Assembly (NCBI GenBank): GCA_037126765.1
Contig: JBBCBC010000027.1
Coordinates: forward strand, 7,154,406 to 7,218,405
DNA: 64,000 bases
From: Stenogyne calaminthoides
Lineage: Eukaryota; Streptophyta; Magnoliopsida; Lamiales; Lamiaceae
Direction: 5' to 3'
Positions 1-11,480 of the stretch are shown piece after piece (positions within the stretch are counted from its first letter, which is position 1; every line of letters begins with the position of its first letter). The notes beneath the pieces were generated by a model. That model was not told the origin of the DNA and did no database searches. It saw only the letters and a list, made by a program, of their open reading frames with translations. The translations under genes were made by a program, and so were the position numbers.

Positions 1-2307
1 TGCTGACGCGCTTTTAAAGCTGGTAGCTGATAAACATCTCTGGGCCAAATGTAGAGCAAATGGATTGAAAAATATTCACCTTTTTTCATGGCCAGAACAT
101 TGCAAAACTTATCTCTCTAGAATAGCAAGCTGCAAACCAAGGCAACCTGGTTGGCTACGGAATGACAATGACGATGATGACGAAAATTTGGAATCAGAAT
201 CACCAAGTGACTCCTTGAGGGACATACAGGACATTTCTTTGCACCTGAAGTTCTCCTTTGATGGTCGAGAAAACATAGATGGTTCTTCCTTAGACTCTGA
301 AGATAGAAAAAATATAGAAAATGCTATGTTAAATTGGTCTAAAAGGGTTGCTAAGAGTGCACAAAAAACAGATGAGAACTCTAATGTTGGTAAATTCCCA
401 GCACTACGGAGAAGGAAACACATTCTTGTGATCGCTATAGACTGTGATGCAAGTGCTGGCCTATCTGAAAGTGTTAGAAATATTTTTGAGGCCTTGGAGA
501 TGGAAAGGAATGACGGCTCAGTTGGACTTATATTGGCAACATCGTTTAACATTAGAGAAGTGCGTTCCTTTCTGAATTCTGAAGGGTTGAAGCCTACTGA
601 CTTCGATGCATTCATTTGCAATAGTGGTGGAGATCTCTATTATTCATCTCTTCATTCGGAAGAAAACCCGTTTGTGGTGGACTTATATTATCATTCACAT
701 ATTGAGTATCACTGGGGTGGTGAAGGTTTGAGAAGGACTTTAGCACGGTGGGCAGCTTGTGTAACAGATAAGAAAGGAGAAAAGGAAGAACATGTCGTCG
801 TTGAAGATGAAGAAACTTCAGCTGATTACTGCTACTCTTTTAAAGTTCATAAGCCTGAGATGGTAAACCAATTTTTAATTTTCCGGAATATAATCGTGTA
901 GCTGTTCTAGTGTACACATGGTTATAGCTATTATCATGTAACTTGGCAACTTTATTTTGTTTTGCAGATCCCCCCTGTAAAGGAAGTAAGAAAGCAGATG
1001 AGAATTCAGGCACTGCGTTGTCATGTTATTTATTGTCAAAATGGAAGTAAAATTAATGTAATTCCAGTGTTGGCATCTCGTTCCCAAGCTCTAAGGTACA
1101 CATTATTATCTACTCCTCTGATTCTATTTAAGAGTTGTTTTAGCTTTTAGGCCCTTTTTTCATTATATATTTTTCTGTTTCAATGAAAATTAATCCGTAA
1201 ATGTATCACAGTGATGATATTGGGCTGGAGCTACATAACCTCATCTCTTTAGATTATCTCTATCTCCTCGGAAGCCCTCTTTCTCTATTTGGGTAAAACT
1301 AAAGTTCAATGACAACCAAATGTCGTATTGTGATAGCAGATTACCCCTTGTTTGCAAATAAATAGTTTGACCAACATCATCACCTCAACAATGATTCTTA
1401 GGGTATGTTTGTTTCCTGACTACCACGGATGTTTGAAATCCTATTTAATGTCCCCCCCCCCCACACACACACCCCAAATACCTATTATTACATCCTATAC
1501 CCTATTTACCCCAACACTTCCTTTGGTCTAATAAATAGCCTACTATTACACCATATCTCCTCACTTTTATACAATTCCCAACACCTCACATTCATTCAAT
1601 CATTACAACAATAATATAATAATACAAATCAATCAACTTTTTCTCCATCCTATACAATCATATCCTGTAAAATCCCCAAACAAGCATATAATCAACTTTT
1701 TTATTAGGACTTTGAAATCCAAGGAATTTGAAGTCCAGAATTTTTCACGCCCACTGTAAGCCCGAAACGAACATACCCTTAGAGATTGCTTTAGTGATAT
1801 AATTAATTTTTATATGTTCAGCTTAGGCGGCAAATTGAAGAATTATACTCTCTTCTCTCAACCATTTGATTATAAAATTGAACTCCATAATTTATTTATA
1901 TTTTAGTGATGAGTTTAATTGTTCAATAAGTTATGTAAGAAGCAACAAGTCTTGTGTTAATGATTGCACTTCTTGCATTTTGTACATTTTCGAGTCATAA
2001 TTGGTCTCACGAAAATGTATTCTTCAGATATTTATATCTCCGTTGGGGTATGGACTTGTCGAAAGTGGTGGTCTTCGTTGGTGAAAGTGGAGACACCGAC
2101 TACGAAGGATTGCTTGGTGGGGTACACAAGTCTGTAGTGCTGACTGGACTTTGCAGCAGCTCGAGTACCCAACTCCATGCTAATCGAACTTACCCACTTA
2201 CAGATGTTATATGCAAAGACAGCCCTAATATTGTTAGTGTCTCCGAAGGATGCAGCAGCTCTAATCTCCGAGCAACACTAGAGGAACTAATGGTCCTCAA
2301 GGTGTAA
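1..2307 (+). CDS. SPSA: Sucrose-phosphate synthase, A family, C-terminal part (5' end outside window)
   Basis: This gene makes sucrose-6-phosphate from UDP-glucose and fructose-6-phosphate in the cytosol. Three exons are visible: 1-862, 968-1095 and 2028-2307, all with GT-AG borders and an unbroken frame (first full codon at position 2, stop TAA at 2305-2307). The first exon opens in the end of the GT4 glycosyltransferase domain (LWAKCRANGLKNIHLFSWPEHC), then passes an acidic linker (NDNDDDDE) and the DSLRDIQDISL segment typical of A-family SPS. From about nt 408 it enters the SPP-like HAD domain (RRRKHILVIAIDCD, FDAFICNSGGDLYY, YYHSHIEYHWGGEGL). The later exons carry RIQALRCHVIYCQNG, NVIPVLASRSQALRY and VFVGESGDTDYEGLLGG, the usual C-terminus. 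Length and order match the family, and no frameshift is seen. In SPS the SPP-like domain is generally regarded as non-catalytic and binds the phosphatase. The upstream exons lie before this window. Confidence 0.96.
1401..1778. mobile_element. Tourist-like (PIF/Harbinger) MITE in the last SPS intron
   Basis: The 378-bp segment has terminal inverted repeats: GGGTATGTTTGTTTC at the left and GAAACGAACATACCC at the right, one mismatch over 15 bases. It is flanked by the trinucleotide TTA at 1398-1400 and 1779-1781. A TTA duplication and a terminus of the form GGGnnTGTTTG are the hallmarks of PIF/Harbinger Tourist MITEs. The interior holds a C-run followed by a CA-rich tract (1449-1476) and has no coding potential. 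It lies wholly inside the 932-bp intron 1096-2027. Confidence 0.85.
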
Positions 2308-2900
2308 AATTTTCATCTATTTATTATTAATAATAGCATTATGTGCATTATTGGAAAATATAGTCTAAGTTTAATGTTCTTTGAGGAGTCTTTTTGGGAC
2401 CTTATTTCTTGCACCATGTCCCAAAATGCTTATACCATAATTTTTCATACGGTGATCGGAAAATGGCATTTTATATCTTGCTATTGTTAATTCAATATTA
2501 GTGAAATAAAATATGAGACAAGTGGACCTTCATCTTCTTTCTTATAATTATGGTCGAGGGGTGTACAATGTTTTCAGGTGCTGGATGATGTTTGTGGTTT
2601 AATTGTGCATATTCAATTGGGATAAATGGGGTTGTTAAGTATGAGGGATTATACTCGATATTTATGGTTTGATTTAAGGTTTGTTTGAAATGAGAAAATA
2701 ATGGGATTTTCAACTCCACTCAAAATGAAAGTGGATTTAAAATCTACCTAAATCGCTTGAACTAAATGAGACGAAGACTTTTTCATAAATCATCCATGAG
2801 TTGTTACATAAATTTCAATTCAGGTTCATTCTTAAATCATTTTTATTAATATATAACAGTTCATAAGCAACTCTAACACTAGTATTTAGCTTACTGAAAT
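2308..2900. other. SPS 3' flank, no gene seen
   Basis: AT-rich sequence downstream of the SPS stop. AATAAT-type polyadenylation-like motifs occur at about 2323-2335, so the SPS 3' UTR probably ends soon after. Nothing else recognisable is present; the minus-strand reading frame at 2498-2719 has no family features. Confidence 0.6.
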
Positions 2901-2901
2901 T

Positions 2902-2960
2902 AAGGTGTCAACGATTATAAAGACCTACGGTTTAAGGTGTAAACGATTATTAAGGTGTCC
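2902..2960. repeat. Short direct repeats (filler DNA) at the truncation point of element A
   Basis: The motif AAGGTGTCAACGATTAT (2902-2918) is repeated with one change at 2934-2950, and AAGGTGTCC starts again at 2952. Between them, TATAAAGACCTAC (2916-2928) copies part of the pol fragment that follows (about 3016-3028). Such patchworks of nearby sequence are typical of error-prone end joining with template switching, here at the broken 5' edge of the retroelement. Confidence 0.6.
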
Positions 2961-4085
2961 ATTTATGGGCTGAAGCAAGCATTCCGCACTTGGAATCAGT
3001 GTTTTGATCAAGTTATAAAGACCTACAGTTTCGATCAAAACGAATTTGAAAGTTGTGTTTATAAAAAGCGTGACGGAACTGCATTGGTATTTTTGGTACT
3101 ATACGTGGACGACATTTTGCTCATCGGAAACGATGTAAAGGTGTTATCCGACGTAAGGGCATGGCTGTCAAAATAGCTCGATATGAAGGACTTAGGAGAA
3201 GCCGGTCACATCCTAGGGATCAAGATCACTCGAGATCGCAGGAAAAGAATGATCGGGCTTTTGCAAGCATCATATATAGACACTATTTTGAAGAGCTTCA
3301 GCATGCAGGATTCTAAGAAAGGCTTTGTGCCCTACAGACACGAAATCCATCTATCCAAAGAGATGTGTCTCAAGACACAGAAAGAGATAGATTGACATGA
3401 AGAGCATCCCTTATGCTTCGGCTGTGGGAAGCCTCATGTAATGCTGTGTACGAGACCGGATATCTGCTTTGTCGTAGGCATGGTGGCAAGATAACAAAGT
3501 AACCCTGGGAAAGAGCATTTGACTGCAGTAAAGAACATTCTGAAGTACCTGAAAAGGACACGGGATAGAATGTTGGTTTATAAGTCAGACAGTCTGATCC
3601 CCATCGGTTACATGGACTCGAATTTCCAATCAGACGTTGACTCCAGAAATTCTACCTCGGGTAGTGTGTTTTGAGTGGGGGGAGGAGCCATGACATGTAG
3701 AAGCGTAAAGCAGAAATGCATCGCTAATTCTACCATGGAAGCCGAGTATGTCGCTGCTTGTGAAGCAGCGAAGGATGCAATTTGGCTCAAAAACTTCCTG
3801 GTGGACTTGGACATTGTCCCAGATTTGCCTGACAAAATCACGGTTTACTGTGATAACGCCGGAGCAGTTGCAAATTCAAGGGAACCGAGAGCCCACAAAG
3901 CCAACAAACACATTGAAAGAAAATACCATCTCATATGAGAAATCGTTAAGAGATGAGACATTGAGGTGGCTAAGATTGCTTCGGGAGACAACTTAGCAGA
4001 TCCATTCACAAAGGGTCTACCTCAGAGTACATTCGAGAGACATGTGGAAGGAATGGGTGTAAAGGACGTTGCCAATCTACTTTGA
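2961..4085 (+). pseudogene. Copia element A: truncated pol (reverse transcriptase end and RNase H)
   Basis: The fragment starts inside reverse transcriptase (IYGLKQA), carries the catalytic YVDD box (VLYVDDILLIGND) and continues through the connection region (MKDLGEAGHILGIKITR) to an RNase H domain with STMEAEYVAACEA and the terminal ADPFTKGLP. The stop is TGA at 4083-4085. It is read in several frames with in-frame stops (for example near 3175 and 3395), so it is not functional as written. Gag, protease, integrase and the first part of RT are missing. A polypurine tract (about 4187-4202) and the 3' LTR follow directly, showing that this is the 3' end of an element lying in plus orientation. 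Confidence 0.9.
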
Positions 4086-4202
4086 GTATAAGTGGGAGAA
4101 ATATTATTAGGTTCGTGTAGGGTGACATTAGATGTCACATAGAACACGAGACACGTCAGAAAGTATATACTTAAAAGCGGATTTTGAGTATAAGTGGGAG
4201 AT

Positions 4203-5330
4203 TGTTGTGGTTATCTTAAAAAAATATGCTTTTACTTTGTATAACCAAATCAAGTTTCTTATTTATTTATCAAATAAATTATTTAATCACTTATTGCATT
4301 AAATATGAATGAATGTTATATATGTTTATTGCAAACCTGATTCAATAAGACAAGACGATTACGTTGTAGTTAATTTGGTGATACCCGATCTTGAAGATCA
4401 AATTAATGACCCTCGTAATTAAGTACAAATTCACAACCCAGATGGAAATGAACGAACCATCATGAACGGTTGAAGTGTGAGACCCAGATTGGCTTGTCTT
4501 GACCAAGGGATCACACTAGCGCATTTAGGTGCGTTGAGTGAGGACCTACAGGAGGACAAATTCTTTGATACTGAATATACAAGAATTAGACCTCAGTGGT
4601 GCATTATTTCTTAATCTCCGTCCCTTAAATAGGATTGTGTGAAATTAATAACTATTGCTTTGATTTATGATGGGAAGAGTCAATGCGATTCGATACATTA
4701 TATATTGGGCAATATTATTAATTACATGACGATTGCTGACATTTAATACTGAGAATCGCGTGCAAGTATGTCTTGCTTGGTTTGTCCCCTTGGTGGGCTC
4801 ATATCCTTTATCATACTAAATCTTGCAAGTGGAAATTTATTTCCGGTATGGATAATAATGTTGAGTTGTCTTTACTCCAAGGACAAAGATGTTGATTAAT
4901 ATAAAGCTTGTTCAGTGGCTTAATTAATTAATGGACTAATATAATCTTAAACGCGGGAAATAATGACCGGGAGCCATGTTATATGTGAAATCGTAATATG
5001 AAAGATGGATAGTTTAATATTAATTTTATAGTGGAGTAAATTAATATTAATGGACTTGAATAATATTTGGCCAAAATATTAAAGCTTCACAGTTCATTGA
5101 AGGTCCAATCTTAATTCTCCTAAAGGCCCCCCAAATAGCCCAAAATAAAGTCCAATTAATGAGAGAGAGAATAGAATATTCTTGCTATACTTCTAAGCGT
5201 AAATTTCGAAATTTTTGTCTATTAAAGGAAGAAAAGATTTTCTTGATTTTCTTGTATATATTTTATGGAAAAAGATAATTATTGTAGGAATACATAATTA
5301 TCCCATAAATTCAGGAAGTCAAATCTTGAC
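4203..5330 (+). mobile_element. Element A 3' LTR, segment 1 (interrupted by B)
   Basis: The LTR begins TGTTGTGGTTATC just after the purine-rich AAGTGGGAGAT. It aligns throughout with the LTRs of elements C and D (for example TATGCTTTTACTTTGTATAA near the start and TGGAAATGAAC inside). It breaks off at 5330 in the duplicated TTGAC and resumes at 19999 and then at 35861. Total LTR length is about 1.69 kb when the segments are counted. Confidence 0.85.
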
Positions 5331-6970
5331 TGTAGGTCCCGAACTGGTTTCGTGAGGGCAGAAGTCTAGAGGGGAGGGGTGAATAGACTTCTGAAAACTT
5401 TTTCGTGCGGATCAGGTGTGATTGCAGTTTGTCTGATCAGAGTGCAAGTGAATCAGTTTGGAATGATATCTGACTTACTGATCGTCTGAGGGCAGATCAG
5501 TTGGGTATCTATCAGTTTAATCTGATTGTGCGGAAGCTAGTTTGTACCCGTGTGAAAAACCAGTTTTATCAAATCAGATTCTCAAGTCAGTTTTCAATCA
5601 GCTGACTAAACTGTCAAACTGATCAGATCAGTTGCTTGGTGCAGACTGATATTAACTTAGAATATGTATGCAGTTTTAAGCCTGGTTGTGTGCAATAGTG
5701 TAAAGCAATAAAGATCAAGTAAATGCACACAAGATTTTTATAGTGGTTCAGACAATTAGTCCTACGTCCACTTTTCCCTATCACAAAGGGCACCAACTAA
5801 ACCAACTTAACCGACTGGACTTAGTTTACCGTGTTAGTCCAACACACAACAGATGTTTAAAGAGTTCACACTCAATCGATCCCAGAAATCAGAACTAGAA
5901 ACCCTAGTCTGAAATCTTGCAAAACAAACTTAACCTAACTTTTGGGTTTGGGTAAAGATTTGTTGTGGTTCCAACTGGAAATCTATCCTAGTGATTGTGT
6001 AGCAAAAAAGCTAGAGGATGAGATTTCTATGCTAAGAACAATGGGATGAACACTAATAAATATTCTTCAAATTTTGTGTTCTTCGTGCGGAAATTCTGCT
6101 ATAGTTTGAGCTTCTTGATAATTTCCGTCGTACTCACTTTGAAGAGCAATCCCATATTTATAGACCTCGAAATCAAAGAGCCGTTGGAGAGCAATTTGAA
6201 TTTCCGGCTATATTTGGTAGGTTTATAGGTTTTGATGTGACGTGCTTCTAATTACGGGTGACCGAAGGCGTGATTATCGCCGTTTGTCTCCACATCGTCG
6301 AATCCCGCATTGTCAGCCCTTTTTGCGCACGTGTCGCTCTCTCATTGGTTTCACAGGTACAACACTTCAGTGTTTGTTCCACCAACTAAAGTTTGACATT
6401 CTTTTTGTAGACGATTCGTATGCTCTGGTGTAACATTTTGGTTAACACTGGGTGTGAGCCGACCTGATCAGATAACTGATCAGTCTACCTGATAGAGTCT
6501 TCTGATGCAGATTGTCTTAGCACAATTTGCAGACTCGACTGATGTAGGTCTTCAGGTTACTCTGAGTAGTCTTCTGATCTTCAGGTTACTCTGAGTAGTC
6601 TTCTGATCTTCAGGTTACTCTGAGTCTCAGTGTCTTCAGTGACATACTGATCTTCAGGTTTCTCGGAGTCTTCATGTTTCTCTGAGTCTCAGTGTCTTCA
6701 GTCTTCACCTGATCATCTGACTTCTTCTTGTCTTCTGACTTGTTTAGTCTTCTGATCATCTGACCTTATCTGGTCATCTGATAAATTGACCTGACCTATA
6801 CATATTGAGTTCCCCCTCAATATGTGACCTATCTTTTAAATCAACTATCTATACATTTCAGCTGGTCATCTTAATCTGATTCTAAGTCATCAGTCAGCTA
6901 ACAGATCTGACTGGTCCTATTACAACCTGTTTTGGAACTTCCATCAAAACTAAATACAAATTTCTCAACA
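5331..6970 (-). repeat. Element B 3' LTR (left copy, 1640 bp)
   Basis: This copy is bounded by TGTAGG and CTCAACA and pairs with 18531-19993. Shared blocks include CGGAAGCTAGTTTGTACCCG, the CCAACTAAACCAACTTAACCG stretch and the end AAACTAAATACAAATTTC. It is rich in CTGATCAG and TCTGA words. A 29-bp tandem repeat beginning CTTCAGGTTACTCTGAG has units starting at 6550, 6579 and 6608. It is about 180 bp longer than the right copy, which carries many short deletions. Confidence 0.88.
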
Positions 6971-6986
6971 ATTTCCCCCTTTTTGA
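6971..6986 (-). other. Polypurine tract of element B
   Basis: On the minus strand this reads CAAAAAGGGGGAAAT immediately before the 3' LTR. It is the purine run that primes plus-strand synthesis in LTR retrotransposons. Its position fixes the LTR border and the minus orientation of B. Confidence 0.85.
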
Positions 6987-7227
6987 TGGAACCAAAACAC
7001 TTAATCAGAAAAACAGATAACATAAGAAGAAATGCAGATAATGTAAAACAGTACACACTTCAGAAGACAATGAGATGTTGTCTTAGAATCAGAGAGATAG
7101 AATATTTTATTCAGATAGGTGTGTGCATTACAGATTACATAAAACGCGTATTCTATCATCCGATTCCAAGTTGTCTTCTTCAAAGAAGATTGAATCTTTG
7201 AAGTTCTTTGGGGATACTAAACATCTT

Positions 7228-10200
7228 TTACATCCTTTGCATCAGCTTGTCCAGATCTTCTCTTCTATGGATCCCTCCTTTGTCAGCAAATCCATAGTAA
7301 GCATCCTTGAATTTTAGAGCATCGAGCTTGTTATCTAGACGCAAAGGTGAAGAAGTTGTTCGAAGGGAGGAGCTTCAGGTATCAGTGACATGATCTTCCC
7401 TTCCTTCATCACGGTCTGGTAGAAGTCTGGGTACTTCGTTTCTAACCAGTTCTGGAATTCATCATCATTTTCAGTTTGGTCTTGATGAATCGGAATTATC
7501 TCCAAGATGTACACGTCACACAACCATTCTGCTCTGATCTGATCCCATTCTGGAAGCAGATCTAGCCGGGCATAGATGATGTCTTTAATGGTCTTGGGAA
7601 AAGGCGTTCTCTTCCCAAGCAATCTCCTCCTTGTAGCTTCATTCTTTCTCTTCCTTCGGATGTATGCGATGTTTAGTCCTTTAGCCTCTGCCAACCACGC
7701 TTCTTAATGATGACCTCTTTTATTCTCTGTGCGGGTTTGCTCTTGAACTGCTCAGAGACATCCGCTTTTGGTAGAGGATAATTACCCTTGTCTCTGAACT
7801 TCAGCAGTAGCTTTCAACATCTTGCCCTTGCCTTTCTTTCTCTTCAGAGTCTGCTCAGCTTCATCTTCTTCAGCAAGTTTCTTCTCAAGTTCAAGGCTCT
7901 TGGCCTGATCATCAGAATCGATCATTTGCTGTACAGAAGAAGAGAAGTCTTCAATCTTATCGACTCTGGCAATAACATCTGAAAGAGCAATCTTCTGCTC
8001 AGTGATCTCTTTGCTATGTTGCTCCAAATTCTCTTTTAGTTCAGCAACAAGATCAGTAGATGAAGTGGCTTCAGGCAAGTCAGATACAGTGGCTTCTGAA
8101 AAAGACGCAATGGTTACCATCTGTGTCTGTTTTTCTTCTTTCTCTTGTCCTTCCCCCTTTTTGGTTTCATCAAAAATGTTGGACAACCTGCGATTCAGAG
8201 CATTAAACTGCTTTGTCATCTCCTCCCCGAGTTCCTCAACAGCAAGAGGAGTGATCTGAGCGGTTGCAGAAGGTGCAGGAGTTAGAAAGTGTCTAAGAGC
8301 AAATTCAATATCCTTTCTTGCACGTTCTGTAGAAGCCACAAAATGCTTCCAACCCATATCCATGTGGTTGTCAGTCTTCTCCAGGGATGCCCACACACTT
8401 TCCAGTAGAACCTGTGTTTCATTGAGCATGTCCGTCTGAACTTTGAGCTTATCAGACTGGAGAGTGAGCTTCTCTGCAAGAGGATTAACTAGTTGCATCA
8501 CATCAGAAAGAATGACATTGTGCATCTGTGTGAGCTTTTCAACTGTGAGACTCCATTCTCTGTCAACCAGTTTTGTTTGCTCTTCTTCAAAAAGCTTCAA
8601 CAGATCTGTTGTGAGAGCTGTGAATTTCTCTTCAATGGCAGCCTTTACCCCATCCTGAATTTTCTTAGTACTAAGATCTATGGTATCGGAGCTCAGCATA
8701 GCAGTCTGGTCATATGTTGATGCATTGCCAAGCTGGGTCTCATCTGCAGCACCCATTCTTGGTTCATCGGCAGCTCCCTCAAGATATGTATGAGGAGGAG
8801 GTTGTACATTCTCCTCCTTATTTACAGCAATCCCGAACCTGTCATGAATCAACCATCTGATATCATCCTCAGAGGCCAATTCAACAGCACTATTAATCCC
8901 AACATTCTCCAAACACTTCATCTCCAGATCTACAAAGAAGTCAGAGCCCAGAGATTTCATGAGGATCAGAAACTCCTCGATGCTTTTCAATCTGATATCC
9001 CTCCAGAACACAATCTCTTCTATCTGATGCTGGATGCCAGGGTGTTGATCCAACTCAGGGCACACGTCCAGCAGATACTCCTTGATTTGTTGCTTCATAA
9101 TTCTTATGATGGGGCTTTCTGAATTAGGTGAAGCAAGCACGGTTCTGGTGTTGAAGGGATTATGAGAGATGGACACACGTTTTTCAGATCTCTCAGGTTC
9201 TGGTATCTTTTCTGGAGATTGGGAGTGAGGTGGGGATATACGTGGTTCACTGGCTGTATGGTGTTGAGGTTCAGGTTCGTTCACCACTTGTTGAAGGGGT
9301 TCAGTTTCCTGAACAGGTTCACTGGTTGGGGGAGTGGGAGATTTGGGTGAATGAGGTGATCTGACTGGTGAGGGTGAGAGTGAGAATGTTTTGTGGGGAG
9401 AGGGTGGTGGTGATAATGATTTTTGAGGAGAGGGTGATGGCGATTTGGAAGTGGGTGTAGGTGATATTTCTTTATGGAAGATTTTACTGAGAGGCTGAGA
9501 ATCAGATGGTGATTCTCCCTCAGAGTGCTCCACTTCAGTTCCTACAACAGTTCTCTCTCCTTCTCCTTTGAGCATCTGCTCGTCCCTAACTCCACTTGCA
9601 GTGTGCTCAGAACTAACTGCTATCCCCACTTCTGATTCAACCTGAATCAGATCCTCCGTTCTGTGAACTTGCTGAACAGAACTAGGAGCAATCTTTAGAG
9701 GAGAAGTGACTCTCTTCTGACGTTTCCGTTGAGCATCTGGTTTCTTGGCCAGGTCCTTCCTCTCGTTCAAATCGAACTTCCCTGAGTCCTTTCGTAGTCT
9801 TGCCTTGAACATACCCAACCAATCCAGATCGGATGCTTTCTTGATGATTGCAGTCATGACACTGATCTTATAAGAGGTGACAGCATCAAGACTGTAGGTT
9901 GAGCACATGATCACCTTCTGAACAATCTCAAAGAGAAGGCGAGATTTCCTCTTCAGGTAAGAGGCTTTGACATTCATTGTATTATCCTTATTTGCTGGCC
10001 TCAACAGCTCGACTTTACATCAGTTGTGTAGGTTTCTGGGTTGATGCTTCCTCGAGTAAGACCAAAGATTCTCTGAAGATCATCATTCGAGACTCGTACT
10101 TCCAATCCTCCAACTGAAGAAATCAAATCAGCATCAATGTCCTCGTCCTTCTGTAGATTATACAGAAATTCTAGGGCTTCATGAGTGTGGACTATGTTCT

Positions 10201-10378
10201 GATGTCTAGAGCAATATTGTTCAAGACCACACGCTCGCAGGCACTCCAGAATTTCCAGCGATTCAGGATCTGATGTGATCGAAAATACTACATATTTCTC
10301 ATCAATGATATCCTTCTTCATTGATGCGAAATTGCATAACTTTTTCCCTTGTCCCTTTCGTGTAATAAGATGTGCCAT
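7228..10378 (-). CDS. Extra (env-position) gene of element B, about 1,000 codons, frame-broken
   Basis: A long sense coding region lies between RNase H and the polypurine tract. It begins with ATG at 10378 (context AAATGG). A first block of 125 codons ends at 10001. A one-base shift leads into an open block from 10001 to 7782 with first in-frame ATG near 9978. Further shifts lead to 7694-7335 and a last stretch ending at a stop at 7228-7230. The N-terminus looks globular (FSITSDPESLEILECLRA, DDLQRIFGLTRG). The middle is Pro/Ser-rich with repeated SPSP and PPSP motifs. The C-terminal half is heptad-like and charged, probably coiled coil (LEKKLAEEDEAEQTLKRKK). No signal peptide or clear membrane segment is visible. 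SIRE-type Copia elements are known to carry an env-like ORF here with coiled-coil content, but I cannot assign a function. A retrotransposon-borne 'plant transposon protein' domain is the likely family. Confidence 0.75.
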
Positions 10379-10380
10379 TT

Positions 10381-10525
10381 CTGTATGAAATGCAAATTGA
10401 TATTAGTTTGAGTAAATTATTTCAATATAGATCGATGCAGATATAAATTATAGGCAAAGTAGCACGATTTGTAAACCTAATAACCACTATGAGTGAATTT
10501 ATGCAGTACTTAAAAGAAAAATTAC
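10381..10525 (-). other. Candidate 5'-UTR intron of the extra gene in B
   Basis: On the minus strand a donor ATCTG/GTAATTTTTC lies at 10525 and an acceptor TTTCATACAG at 10381. The acceptor is two bases before the ATG of the extra gene. The 145-bp interval is AT-rich and lacks ORF continuity with either side, as expected for a leader intron. This is inferred from splice consensus only. Confidence 0.5.
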
Positions 10526-10662
10526 CAGATATTGATTCGTAGATTTGAAAAATCATGAAAATAGAATCAATCGATTTTGGAAAATAATTTCTGATGATTT
10601 TGAGAGTTTGATCTTTTAAGAAACAGAGAAGAGTAGGGAGTGGAAGGAGGTTTTCGGAGAAA

Positions 10663-10676
10663 GATTTTATATGATG
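10663..10676 (-). promoter_or_regulatory. TATA box candidate for the extra gene of B
   Basis: The minus strand reads CATCATATAAAATC here. It is followed by a CT-rich, leader-like stretch (CTCCTTCCACTCCCTACTC) before the candidate intron and the ATG at 10378. Spacing (about 30 bp to a CT-rich start zone) fits a plant core promoter. The element would then have a promoter separate from its LTR. Confidence 0.45.
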
Positions 10677-10679
10677 CGA

Positions 10680-11405
10680 GGGAAACCTCTTTGACAACTT
10701 CCCATAAGTACTCAAGTGTCCGTGTTTTGAAATCAATGGCTGAGATTAGTCGGCCGTAAAGTGTTTTAATCGCACAGTTGAGAAAAGTAGTCCTCTCGTA
10801 TTTTGGACGTGAAAACTCGTAATAAAACGCATTAAATACATATTCCCATGTCCGCATTTAATATTTTGCAGTGCATTCGTCACAAAGTTAAGAAAAACAA
10901 TAGTAAAAGCCAATTTGTTTAAATAAGGCATATAAGATGATCAGAAAAGGGATAAATAAGAAACGTATCTGACTGATTGATATTGTAATCAATCAGTTAC
11001 AACTGTGATCTGATCTGGTTGGCTTGATTATTGTTGACCTTACTGATGGTAGCCTATACCTTAGCATTTCCCAACAATATTCCACTCATCTGATCAGATT
11101 CCTGTTTGATCCAATCTGATACTTATCTGATCCTCTTCAATATTTAGTTTTCTTCTATTCAGGCCACGTTTCCTAGGCATTTGAGTCATACTCCCGCCAA
11201 AGCATTTACTTCGGGGAGTCAAAAAGACGCCTCGATTCCCAAATTGGCGCGATTTGACACTCCGTAATAATGGTATAGATATGTTGTGATTACTCACACT
11301 GTCAACTCATCCAACCATCAGTCGCGTGTATCTTACGCGTTGTCGATGCAAATTTCTCTTAAGGTTTTTGAGAAAATGAATTTGCACCTATACCCCTGCT
11401 TTTCT
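10680..11405. promoter_or_regulatory. Putative divergent promoter region inside element B
   Basis: The 0.7-kb interval separates two outward-facing TATA-led units: the extra gene to the left (minus) and a small ORF unit to the right (plus). It has no convincing coding content. The short reading frames in it (10746-10931 and 11094-11297, minus) lack family features. It holds CG-rich patches such as GTCGCGTGTATCTTACGCG near 11320-11340. Confidence 0.4.
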
Positions 11406-11416
11406 CCTATAAATAG
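11406..11416 (+). promoter_or_regulatory. TATA box of the antisense unit in B
   Basis: CCTATAAATAG is a near-ideal plant TATA box. It lies 65 bp before the ATG at 11481. The interval is an A/C-rich leader (CAATCAACACAACATAAACC) of the kind found in plant 5' UTRs. Confidence 0.55.
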
Positions 11417-11480
11417 AACTGGGGTTTTAGGCAATCAACACAACATAAACCATTCATCTTCTTTGTTTAACTTATACTTC

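Noticed and set aside
6046..6228. 60-codon plus-strand frame in the left LTR of B, and its near-identical copy at 19229-19411
   Set aside because: Both lie at the same LTR position, so the identity reflects LTR duplication. The frame is antisense to the element and has no family features.
7788..9350. Several plus-strand reading frames opposite the extra gene of B (7788-7982, 8002-8259, 8443-8720, 8790-9122, 9162-9350)
   Set aside because: They are antisense shadows of the long minus-strand frame; no start context, promoter or family features of their own.
7782..10004. The 740-codon frame as an independent host gene
   Set aside because: It lies between the pol and polypurine tract of element B in sense orientation, where SIRE-type elements carry an extra ORF. 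The apparent start at 10004 is TTG, and the preceding 125-codon block is its natural N-terminus.
11286..11480. Upstream extension of the antisense ORF in B to ATG 11286
   Set aside because: The TATA box at 11406-11416 and the leader-like sequence lie inside the extension, so 11481 is the more credible start.
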